Positions 17,551-24,524 of a stretch of DNA of 64,000 bases are shown in pieces; the first letter of the stretch is position 1, and each line of letters starts with the position of its first letter. The stretch spans positions 1,054,001 through 1,118,000 of the forward strand of contig JBGAQH010000001.1 of assembly GCA_044220875.1 (NCBI GenBank), written 5' to 3'. The translations under genes were made by a program, and so were the position numbers. The notes below the pieces were generated by a model. That model was not told the origin of the DNA and did not search any database. It worked only from the letters and a program-made list of their open reading frames with translations. This DNA is from JAEUIT01 sp044220875. GTDB lineage: Bacteria; Planctomycetota; Phycisphaerae; Phycisphaerales; SM1A02.

Positions 17551-17906
17551 GCCTCGCCCTCCACGGGGGTCCACAGAACGTACGTCGCCGCCTCCGCCTG
17601 CGCTTCGCGTGCCGACGACATCCGCGCGAAGAGCTCTTCCGGAAGGCTGAATCCGAGCGCCTGCACGGCGTCCACGACCGAGAGCGGCGCGGCCGGCTCG
17701 AGCCGCTCGGCGGAACTCGCTGCTTCGCCTGCGAACGGGTCGGCGGGCGGCTCCTCGCAGGAGTTCATGCGGAACAGAAGAGGCTCCGGCGGCGGCGTCG
17801 CACTCGCGTCACCGGGATCATCACCGAGCGCCACTGGTGCCGTCATCGAGAGCGCGATAATCCCGGCCAAGCCCAGTACTGAATGCCGGGAGTCCTTGGT
17901 AGCCAT
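17547..17906 (-). CDS. Small secreted protein, first gene of a 4-nt-overlap chain
   Basis: The 119-residue protein has a signal peptide (KDSRHSVLGLAGIIALSMTA, cleavage near ALG). A Pro-rich linker with one Cys follows, then a conserved helical C-terminus (LSVVDAVQALGFSLPEELF and YVLWTPVEGEA). No family is recognised. Its stop overlaps the start of the PAPG-tail protein as ATGA, so the two are almost certainly translationally coupled. Coupling and shared export suggest a partner or chaperone-like role for the downstream surface protein, which is inference. ATG 17906 is chosen because the signal peptide begins there; the frame upstream has no support. Confidence 0.7.
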   Translation of the reverse strand: MATKDSRHSVLGLAGIIALSMTAPVALGDDPGDASATPPPEPLLFRMNSCEEPPADPFAGEAASSAERLEPAAPLSVVDAVQALGFSLPEELFARMSSAREAQAEAATYVLWTPVEGEA

Positions 17907-18109
17907 GGTTGTCCGATGCCCCTTCACTGGGATCCCATTCGTACGGTCGTCGCTGAAGCCCTCGCGGTCAATCGGAGATTTCCAACTTTGCTCGATTCTC
18001 GACGCACATGGGCGCCGCGTCGGCAGAGGCAGATCTCCCCAGCTTCCACATGTGTTCGCGAGCGTATCGTTTGTCTGTGCAAGGCGGGTACGTTTCGCAT
18101 CCATGGGTC
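17907..18109. other. Upstream region of the overlapping-gene chain
   Basis: No gene is recognised. This roughly 200-nt stretch is less G+C-rich than its surroundings and should contain the promoter of the leftward chain. It ends at the murA-derived fragment on the right. No confident -35/-10 pair was assigned. Confidence 0.4.
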
Positions 18110-18178
18110 ACGAGCGAGCGGCAACGGAAGCCGACGAGGCGAAGCGGATCGCGGAGGCGATGGCTGGGGCGGAGTGAG
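18110..18178 (+). pseudogene. murA fragment with internal deletion (52-bp direct repeat, copy 2)
   Basis: Bases 18127-18178 equal murA 15840-15891 exactly, including the stop. Immediately before, 18110-18125 (ACGAGCGAGCGGCAAC) equals murA 15435-15450. In murA these two pieces are 389 bp apart, and each is followed or begun by GAAGCCGACGA. The fragment therefore looks like a murA duplicate that lost the interval by recombination between those 11-bp repeats. It cannot encode a functional product. Confidence 0.8.
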
Positions 18179-18186
18179 AGCCAGAG

Positions 18187-18225
18187 AACCACAGAGGCTC
18201 AGAGGGCACAGAGGGGGCACAGAGG
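18187..18225 (+). repeat. CACAGAG-type short tandem repeat, second site
   Basis: This degenerate CACAGAG/CTCAGAG array follows the murA fragment in the same order as at the real murA end. After it, GTGCGCGCCTG...GTGACGG (about 18239-18262) again matches the sequence after the first array (about 15969-15993). Confidence 0.75.
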
Positions 18226-18284
18226 AGAGGAAGAGGTTGTGCGCGCCTGCACTGCGGTGACGGCCGTGGGGTGCGTCGGTTTAG

Positions 18285-18381
18285 CCCCCCCCCCGCCGCC
18301 CGGGGGTCGGGCGAAAACCAACGGGGATTGGGGTGTTACCCATGTCCTGTCACACCTGTTACCGGTGTGGTGTCCCTAAAC
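18285..18381. other. C-tract and possible insertion-sequence end remnant
   Basis: A run of ten C (18285-18294) is followed by a GGG-rich stretch. Next come two imperfect copies of TGTTACC-x-ATGT-like sequence (about 18334-18376). Tandem GTTACC/ATGT words resemble, from memory only, the outer ends of some IS481-type elements. No transposase is present. Nothing equivalent lies at the matching place near murA. Confidence 0.25.
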
Positions 18382-18426
18382 ACGCGCAGCGGCGGGGGAG
18401 ATGTCAGCGCAGCTGACAGAGGGGGC
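18382..18426 (+). repeat. REP-like palindromic repeat, copy 2
   Basis: Second copy of the unit at 16046-16090, with hairpin TGTCAGC-GCA-GCTGACA (18402-18418). Its position completes a colinear pair of flanks: murA end, CACAGAG array, GTGCGCGCCTG block, REP-like hairpin. Confidence 0.75.
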
Positions 18427-18804
18427 TCTCCTGCGGTTCCATGGCGATTCGTGCGACGCAGCGAGCCCGTCCACCAGAGCGACGCAGTGCGCACGGAGAA
18501 TCATCGTGCTGATGCCCGACCAGATCACCTGCACCGGCTCGGCGATCACCGTGTCCTTCAACCAAGGGCTCGGAACCCCGACCCAGTTCTCGATCGGCGG
18601 GTCGTTCAGCATCTGCATACCGGCGCGCGGTGCGGCGATCCTCGTCGGGGCGGTCGCGCAGCGGCCTCGGCGTCGGTCATGAGGGAGCGCTTGCGCGGAT
18701 TTCTCCGGACACTCCCCCTCCCGATTTCGCTCGAATGGATAGCAGGGCCGCGCCGACGACCCGTTCCCGTCTCGTGATCGCACACCCCCCCCGAGAGGAT
18801 CCGC
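18427..18804. other. 378-nt region without a supported gene
   Basis: Short frames are open on both strands here. The minus-strand one, with IENWVGVPSPWLKDTVIAEP, looks more protein-like in composition than most shadows, but it has no start, no ribosome site and no recognised homology. It could be a gene remnant. The last part is the upstream region of the dockerin-like protein gene, with CCCCCCCCGAGAGGATCCGC just before its ATG. Confidence 0.35.
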
Positions 18805-19740
18805 ATGCCATCCCTGTCCAGCCACTGTCTCCTCCTCACGCTCGCCGCATGCACCGCGCCGGCCGCTGGCGATCTCGTCATCGGGAGTTTCGACGTCGCC
18901 CGGGGTGGCTGCGCCTCCCTGGTCGGCGGGTCCTGCTTCGATGAGATGCGCGCAGCCATCCTGAGCGGCTTTCCCGGAACGGTGATGGTCGCGGCGCCCG
19001 TCCTGACCCCCCAGTTCCTCGCGGGCGTTGACGTCGTCGTGCTCTCGAGCGCAACCGGAGGCACGTCGGCGATCACGCCGCTCTCTGCCGCCGAGCAGTC
19101 CGCCTTGGCGTCCTTCGTTCGCAACGGCGGATCGGCGATCCTCCTCACCGACAACGACACCTTCGCCGGCCCCGCCTCGGATCCCGCAAATCAGAGCCTT
19201 GTCGACTGGCTGGGCATCGACGTTGTCGGCACCGGCGCACCGTGGCCGCAGACGGCGACCGTCGCCGCGCCCGCCGCGTCGCCCATCACCAGCGGACCCT
19301 TCGGCACCGTCACGACGTGGAACGTGGGCTGGACCGGTTGGTTCGGCAGCCTCCCCGCCTCGGCGATCTCGTTGGCCACGGTAAACCAGACCGGCCTCGC
19401 CGGCCTCGTGACGGTGCCGCGGCACACGCTCGCCGCGTGCAGCGGTCTCGTGGTCGTGTCGGCCGACGTCACGACCTTCTCCGACGGTTTCTTCACTGCG
19501 GCGGCTGGGTCGAAGGCGATCCTCCTGAATGCGCTCGCCCTGGTCGACCAACCATCCTGCATCGCGGGCCTGTGCGGCGACATTGACGCGGACGGAACCG
19601 TGAGCGCGGCGGACCTCGGCATCCTGCTGGGTGCGTGGGGCACCTCCGAGGCGATCGCGGACCTCGACGCGGACGGCGCCGTGACCGCTGCGGATCTGGC
19701 GATCCTCCTGGGCAACTGGGGCGCGTGCAGCCCAGGGTGA
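18805..19740 (+). CDS. Exported protein with GATase1-like fold and dockerin-like tail
   Basis: The 311-residue protein has a signal peptide (SLSSHCLLLTLAACTAPAAG). The domain that follows alternates strands and helices, with VDVVVLSSATGG, LASFVRNGGSAILLTDND and GLVVVSADVTTFSDG. This resembles glutamine-amidotransferase-like (ThuA/DUF4350-type) domains without a clear catalytic Cys. Two dockerin-like repeats end the protein (GDIDADGTVSAADLGILLGAW and DLDADGAVTAADLAILLGNW). A role on the cell surface or in a secreted complex is inferred from the tail. The ribosome site GAGAGG lies 7 nt before the ATG. Confidence 0.75.
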   Translation: MPSLSSHCLLLTLAACTAPAAGDLVIGSFDVARGGCASLVGGSCFDEMRAAILSGFPGTVMVAAPVLTPQFLAGVDVVVLSSATGGTSAITPLSAAEQSALASFVRNGGSAILLTDNDTFAGPASDPANQSLVDWLGIDVVGTGAPWPQTATVAAPAASPITSGPFGTVTTWNVGWTGWFGSLPASAISLATVNQTGLAGLVTVPRHTLAACSGLVVVSADVTTFSDGFFTAAAGSKAILLNALALVDQPSCIAGLCGDIDADGTVSAADLGILLGAWGTSEAIADLDADGAVTAADLAILLGNWGACSPG

Positions 19741-19878
19741 GGGGGGCCGCGCCGAACGCGACGCGCATCGCACCTCAGCCGCCGCGCTGCGGTCACCCGA
19801 GCGCTGTGCGTTCCAGCGTCGCCATGGATTCGTTCCCGTCTCGACGCCCCGACCTGTCCCCGACTCGAGTCGTTCTCC

Positions 19879-20325
19879 TCACGCCTGCCACGCGCTTGGG
19901 TCGCCCTTTCGTTGCATCCAGTTGCCGACCGGAACGGGCTCGTAGCCGTACTGGGCGTACAGCCCCTGGGCATCGCGGGTCGCGAGGGCGTGGCGGCGGA
20001 CGGTGGTGAGATCGGGATGGGCCAGCACCGCCTCGACGAGAAGCTTGCCGATGCCCTGGCCGCGGAAGCCCTCGAAGACGATGACGTCGCAGAGGTACGC
20101 GAAGGTCGCGCGGTCGGTGACCACCCGGGCGTAGCCGACCTGGTCGCCCGTGGTTCGGTCGTACGCACCGACGGTCAGGCTGTGTTCGGCGGCGCGGTCG
20201 ACGAGGTCGCGGCGGATCCGCGGCGACCAGTAGCTTGCGGCTAACGCTTCGTGCACGCGGTCGAGCTGGAGCCTCGACTTCTCCCAACTGAGTTCCCAGC
20301 GGGACGATGGCGTGGCGTCGCTCAC
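19879..20325 (-). CDS. GNAT family N-acetyltransferase
   Basis: The 148-residue product is a single-domain Gcn5-related acetyltransferase. Its acetyl-CoA pyrophosphate loop is FRGQGIGKLLVEAVLAH, preceded by strand 4 (YLCDVIVFEGFRGQG), and YGYEPVP is near the end. The start is GTG at 20325, which overlaps the preceding stop as GTGA; no ATG fits. The substrate is unknown. It is the last gene of a leftward group (TrmH-like, OmdA-like, GNAT). Confidence 0.85.
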   Translation of the reverse strand: MSDATPSSRWELSWEKSRLQLDRVHEALAASYWSPRIRRDLVDRAAEHSLTVGAYDRTTGDQVGYARVVTDRATFAYLCDVIVFEGFRGQGIGKLLVEAVLAHPDLTTVRRHALATRDAQGLYAQYGYEPVPVGNWMQRKGDPSAWQA

Positions 20326-20927
20326 TTCTGGTACTTCCAGTGCCGGTGCTTGCCGTCGGCCAGCAGTTCGAGCATCTGGGCCATGCGCCGCTCGCGGGTC
20401 GCGTCGGTCTTGGCCTCGGTGATCCACTCGATGTACTCGCGCCGGTGCGAGGGCGCGAACGCCTCCCACGTCGCCAGCGCCGCCTTGTTCCGCCTGATCG
20501 CGGCGAGCATCGCCGGCGGCACCTTGAGCGGCGGCTTCTTCTTCGTGACCCGCGCGACCTTCACGCCATCGTCGTTCAGCTTTGCGGCTTGCCTGACGAG
20601 CGAGACCATCACGGCGTCGTCGGGCAGCTCGTCGAGCGAGGTCATGCGCCCGAGGTGCCCCATCGCGGTGCGGTTCTCCTTCTCGAGGACGCCCTTCGGA
20701 TCCTCGAGGAGCTTCGCCTTCCAGAAGCCGAAGACGCAATGGGCCTTGAAGGCGGCCATCGTGCAGAACGGTCCCTTGTAGTCGAAGCTCGGCATGCCCC
20801 ACTTGATCACTTCGGTGCATCCGGGACAGCCCTTGTGCACCGCGCGGCGAATGCGCTTCAGGATCGGTTGGGCAAATGGTTGGGCCTTCGCGATGTACGC
20901 GTCGACGGCGGGGTTTTTCGTCACCAT
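20322..20927 (-). CDS. YdeI/OmdA-family protein (DUF1801-type domain)
   Basis: The 201-residue protein has an N-terminal DUF1801-like part (VDAYIAKAQPFAQPILKRIR, VIKWGMPSFDYKGPFC, CVFGFWKAKLL). The bacteriocin-protection (OmdA) C-terminal pattern follows: VPPAMLAAIRRNKAALATWE, FAPSHRREYIEWI and ATRERRMAQMLELLADGK. Members are small cytoplasmic proteins of poorly known function. It overlaps the GNAT gene by 4 nt. Confidence 0.82.
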   Translation of the reverse strand: MVTKNPAVDAYIAKAQPFAQPILKRIRRAVHKGCPGCTEVIKWGMPSFDYKGPFCTMAAFKAHCVFGFWKAKLLEDPKGVLEKENRTAMGHLGRMTSLDELPDDAVMVSLVRQAAKLNDDGVKVARVTKKKPPLKVPPAMLAAIRRNKAALATWEAFAPSHRREYIEWITEAKTDATRERRMAQMLELLADGKHRHWKYQK

Positions 20928-20954
20928 GGCCGGGGAGGGTACCGCGCGACCCGC

Positions 20955-21794
20955 TCACCGTCGGCGATGGTGGAGGGCGATCGCGGCGGCGACCGCGACG
21001 TTGAGTGACCGCTCCTCGCCATCCTCGTCGCGACCGGCGTTGGGTATGGCGAAGGTCGCTGCACAACGATCGAGGATCTCGGCCCGCACCCCCCGGGACT
21101 CGCTGCCGACGATCAGCGCCACGCGACCGTCCGGCTCGAGCTCGCGAAGCGGCCGGGCCTCCGCGGTGAGCTCGACGGCGACGGACCTGATGCCGATGCC
21201 GCGAAGGCGGTCGAGATCCGTCGCCAAGTCGCGGCTCACCGCCCACGGAATGTCGAACACCCGTCCCATCGAAAAGCGAATGCACTTGCGAAGGAGCGGA
21301 TCGGCGCAGTCGCCGTCGAGCAGCACGCCCGCCGCCCCAAAGCACGCCGCCGAGCGGAAGATCGCCCCGACGTTGTCGACCTGCACGACCCCCTGGGCGA
21401 CGAGGAGCGTAAGGTCGCCGTCGGCGGGCAGCCGTGCGAGAAGCGAATCGGTCGGCGGCGGCCAGTAGGTCCGCTCGCCGAGGGCAAGCGCGCCGCCGTG
21501 GAGGCGGTAGCCGCTCGTCGCGCTCATTCGCCTCTCGCTGACGGCGAGGACGCGGATCGGCTCCGGGCGGGCCTCGGCGAGATCGCGCAGCTCGTCCCAG
21601 CGCTCGGGGGTCACCAGCATCGACGCGCAGCGCCACGCGCTTCGCAGGAAGCGCCGAACGACGCGCGGGCTCTCGACGAGGAAGAGGCGGTCGCGGCCGC
21701 GAAGGTCACGGTCGCGGGCTTCGGTGAAGCCGGCGAGCTCCGCGTCGTGGCTCGCGTCGTCGTCCGCAACCTGGATGAATGCCGCGACGGCCAT
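20955..21794 (-). CDS. TrmH/SpoU-type RNA 2'-O-methyltransferase
   Basis: This 279-residue SPOUT-class methyltransferase has a substrate-binding N-terminal part. The three family motifs then follow: VDNVGAIFRSAACFGAAGVL (motif 1, with the catalytic Arg), VALIVGSESRGV (motif 2, SAM-binding knot) and RSLNVAVAAAIALHH (motif 3). It methylates ribose 2'-OH in tRNA or rRNA using SAM; the exact nucleotide is not predictable. The start lies 3 nt after the upstream MCE gene stop, indicating one transcript. Confidence 0.9.
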   Translation of the reverse strand: MAVAAFIQVADDDASHDAELAGFTEARDRDLRGRDRLFLVESPRVVRRFLRSAWRCASMLVTPERWDELRDLAEARPEPIRVLAVSERRMSATSGYRLHGGALALGERTYWPPPTDSLLARLPADGDLTLLVAQGVVQVDNVGAIFRSAACFGAAGVLLDGDCADPLLRKCIRFSMGRVFDIPWAVSRDLATDLDRLRGIGIRSVAVELTAEARPLRELEPDGRVALIVGSESRGVRAEILDRCAATFAIPNAGRDEDGEERSLNVAVAAAIALHHRRR

Positions 21795-21797
21795 CGG

Positions 21798-23096
21798 TCA
21801 CCGTCCCGGGGCGCGCTGCGAAGACCCCGGAGCGCGGCCGCCGACGCGCGACTGCCAGAGGGCCTGCTCGATGTCGGTGAGCCGCTGAAGCGAGGTGGAG
21901 AAGCGATCGACTTCATCGAGCATCGCCGGGAAGCGCTCGCCGCCGTCGAGAAGCGCCCGCAGGGCCGTCTCGGCGCCGCGGGCCTCGTCGATGCTCATGA
22001 GGAGCGTGCGGGACATGTCGTCGAGCGCCGCCGCACGCACATCGCGCGAGGAATCCGTCGGCACGATGGCGCGGGCCGCGGTGTCGAGGATGTTCGCCAT
22101 CAGGCGCAGAAGCTGGTCCGCGGCGAGGGAGAGGTCGGCCCGCGCCTCGCGGAACTCCCTGAGCGCATCGATCGAGCCGAACTGCTCGATGATGTGCGTC
22201 CCCGATTCCTTGAGGCGGGCCCAGCAGTCCGTGATCCCGTCGAGGAGTGTGCCCAGGTCCCGAAACTCCGCCGCCATCAGATCGCGCCGCTCGATGAATG
22301 TCGCAATGCGGGCCCTGACCCGCCCCAGCTCGCCTTCGTCGGAGAGGGTGAGGCGCGTCTGGTCGAATTCGGCGCGAAGGAGCGTCCACTCGTCCATGAT
22401 CTTCGTGAATCGCGCCTTGATCGCCGAGTACCGGTCGATGAGCGCGACGACTCGGTCCTTGTAGGCGACCATCTCGTCGCCGTAGTCGTCGCGGAAGGAC
22501 CTGACCGAATCGATGACCGACGTCAGACGGACCTTCCCGTCATCGACGATCGGTCCCAGCTCGTCCGGCACCTTCCTGATCGCTTCCCATGCCTCATTGA
22601 GGTCGCGCTGCGATCCCGGCGTGAGGAAGAGCGATGCGTCGCCCTCCTCGGAGTTGGGGTGGATCTCGTTGCCCGGAGCGAGGCGCTTGTGGCTCGCGTC
22701 GGGCGCGCCCGTCCTGCTGAAGTCGATGCGGGCACGATTCGACACGACGTCGCGGACGATGCGGATCTGGGCGTCGTTGTAGATCGGCGGGTCGGCCTCG
22801 ATCTCGAAACTCACGACGAACCGCGGCTCGCCGTGCATGACGTCACTGTCCACGCGCGTCACATATCCGCGGACGATGCCGCCGACGGAGACCTCCGAGC
22901 CCTTGTCGATGCCGCTGATGTCCTCGCCGGCCCTGCGGATGATCTGATAGACCAACCGCGTCGGACGGAGCATGCCGGGCAGGAAGATGCCGGTCGCCGC
23001 GGCGAGGGCGATGGTCAGGAGCGTGAGCACCCCGATCTTCACGTTGCTGCGGTGGATCGCGCGGTGCGCTCGCTTGGTTGGACGGGATTCATCCAC
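21798..23096 (-). CDS. MlaD/MCE-domain membrane protein (lipid transport), gene 1
   Basis: The 432-residue product has a basic cytoplasmic N-terminus, one transmembrane helix (about 22-40) and an MCE domain starting near residue 45 (GEDISGIDKGSEVSVGGIVR). A long helical, coiled-coil-rich C-terminal region follows. MCE proteins form hexameric rings or tubes that carry phospholipids between membranes, usually with an MlaE permease and MlaF ATPase. Neither partner is nearby. The start is GTG at 23096 (an ATG at 23092 is out of frame), 6 nt after the stop of the second MCE gene. Confidence 0.85.
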   Translation of the reverse strand: MDESRPTKRAHRAIHRSNVKIGVLTLLTIALAAATGIFLPGMLRPTRLVYQIIRRAGEDISGIDKGSEVSVGGIVRGYVTRVDSDVMHGEPRFVVSFEIEADPPIYNDAQIRIVRDVVSNRARIDFSRTGAPDASHKRLAPGNEIHPNSEEGDASLFLTPGSQRDLNEAWEAIRKVPDELGPIVDDGKVRLTSVIDSVRSFRDDYGDEMVAYKDRVVALIDRYSAIKARFTKIMDEWTLLRAEFDQTRLTLSDEGELGRVRARIATFIERRDLMAAEFRDLGTLLDGITDCWARLKESGTHIIEQFGSIDALREFREARADLSLAADQLLRLMANILDTAARAIVPTDSSRDVRAAALDDMSRTLLMSIDEARGAETALRALLDGGERFPAMLDEVDRFSTSLQRLTDIEQALWQSRVGGRAPGSSQRAPGR

Positions 23097-23102
23097 CGTG
23101 CG

Positions 23103-24419
23103 TCACTTCCCGGTGGGCGGTTGTGCGTCCGACGCGGGCTCGTCGAGGAGGACGCCGTGGAGCCGGCGCTGCGTCGCCTCGTAACGGCTGAGGGCATCGA
23201 GAAGGGACGATTGAAGCCTGTCGCGCAGCGCGGGATCGCTGAGGAGGTCGGGCCGCACGCGGAGGAGCTCCTGAAGACTCTCGGCGGCGGTGCGCAGGTC
23301 ACCGGATGCCGCGGCGAAGGAGCGGGTCGCCTCGTAGAGCTGCTCGTGGGCGAGCACGTCGGTGGTCGGCTTGTACATCAGCCGCCACGGGCTGCGGCGC
23401 ACTTCGATCGTGGCAAGCTTGAGCTGGGAGGCGGCGACGCGCATGTCGCTCATGAACGCCCGCAGGTCGGGGAGCTTCGCGGCGATCTCGCCGTCGAGTC
23501 GGTCGAGCATGTCCGCGAATTCGCCGACGGCCACCTCGCCCTTGCTCAGGACCTGGGCGATCTCGGGAATCGTCTCCCGCCGCAGCGTCTCGACGACGTC
23601 GATCGCGCCGCTCGTCGCCTTCTCGAGGTTCTGGAGCCCGTTCCGCAGCGGCTCGCGGTTTTCCGCGAGCGTCGCCCGGGCGTCCGCGATGAAAGCGTTG
23701 GCCGATTCCGTGCCCTGCTCGAGGTTCTTCGCCCCCTTCTCGGCGTCGGTGAGCATCGAGTCGACCTTGACCCGCCAGTTCATGTAGTCGTCGCGGAGCT
23801 GGGTGATGGTCGCCTTTGCCGCGTCGAGGGTGGGGACGAACCGTTCCTCGTAGTCCTTCGGGGCGCGGCGGAGAATCGAGCTGAACTCCTTGGCCCCGGA
23901 GATGATCTCGACGATGTCCGCGGCGCTCTTGCTGCCGGCGATGTTCGCGAGAAGTCCCGGCGCCTCGACGGCGCTGATCGCCCCGTCCTCGGCGAGCAGG
24001 CCTTCGTTTTCGGCGACCGTTCCGTCGCCGTTCTGGTCATAGGCCGAACCGATGCTCGTGAAGTTGATCCACGCGCTGTTGCCCAGGATGGGCGAGACGC
24101 GCAGCGCCCTGGCGTTGCCGTAGAGGGTCAGGCTCGCCTCGAGGTCGAAGGCGACGTTGATCTCGATGAGCTTCTCCGCCTCCGTCTTCGGCTGGATCGA
24201 GAGGACGGTGCCGCGCTTCAGGCCGCCGACGCGGACTTCGCTGCCGGGGTTGAGGCCGGCGACCCCGTCCTCGACGGCGAAGCGGAGGACGTAGTGCTTC
24301 CGAGGCGCCCAACTGACCCGCTGCAGCGCGACGAAGGTGCCGATCGCCAGCCCCATCGCGGCGACGACGAAGATGCCTGCACGGAGATGGTCGCGGTTGC
24401 GTTCGGTGCCTTCGGCCAT
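23103..24419 (-). CDS. MlaD/MCE-domain membrane protein (lipid transport), gene 2
   Basis: The 438-residue protein has a transmembrane helix at about 12-32 and an MCE domain (VEDGVAGLNPGSEVRVGGLK, then GTVLSIQ). A long predicted helical region follows that could form the pore wall, and the protein ends in a Pro-rich tail. Inside the MCE domain is an insertion with a calcium-loop-like DQNGDGTVAENEGLL. It is the first of two adjacent MCE genes and begins 105 nt after rho, in the same direction. Together the pair probably builds a hetero-oligomeric lipid conduit across the periplasm; this is family knowledge, not shown here. Confidence 0.85.
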   Translation of the reverse strand: MAEGTERNRDHLRAGIFVVAAMGLAIGTFVALQRVSWAPRKHYVLRFAVEDGVAGLNPGSEVRVGGLKRGTVLSIQPKTEAEKLIEINVAFDLEASLTLYGNARALRVSPILGNSAWINFTSIGSAYDQNGDGTVAENEGLLAEDGAISAVEAPGLLANIAGSKSAADIVEIISGAKEFSSILRRAPKDYEERFVPTLDAAKATITQLRDDYMNWRVKVDSMLTDAEKGAKNLEQGTESANAFIADARATLAENREPLRNGLQNLEKATSGAIDVVETLRRETIPEIAQVLSKGEVAVGEFADMLDRLDGEIAAKLPDLRAFMSDMRVAASQLKLATIEVRRSPWRLMYKPTTDVLAHEQLYEATRSFAAASGDLRTAAESLQELLRVRPDLLSDPALRDRLQSSLLDALSRYEATQRRLHGVLLDEPASDAQPPTGK

Positions 24420-24524
24420 GGCGGGCTGGATGATACAGGTGGCGAGCGCGCCGGGCGGGCGTTCCCCGCGGTCGATCCGCCACGGCAGGGCGAATCGGCG
24501 AGCGGCGTTCGTCCCGAAGTTCGC

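Noticed and set aside
15918..18225. Transposon in the murA downstream region
   Set aside because: Direct and palindromic repeats are present but no transposase or integrase frame was found in or near the region, so only a module of unknown mobility is claimed.
18376..19773. A 465-codon minus-strand frame over the dockerin-like protein
   Set aside because: It is antisense to a gene with signal peptide and dockerin repeats; the part beyond 18800 carries no homology. The short stretch at 18427-18640 is noted separately as unexplained.
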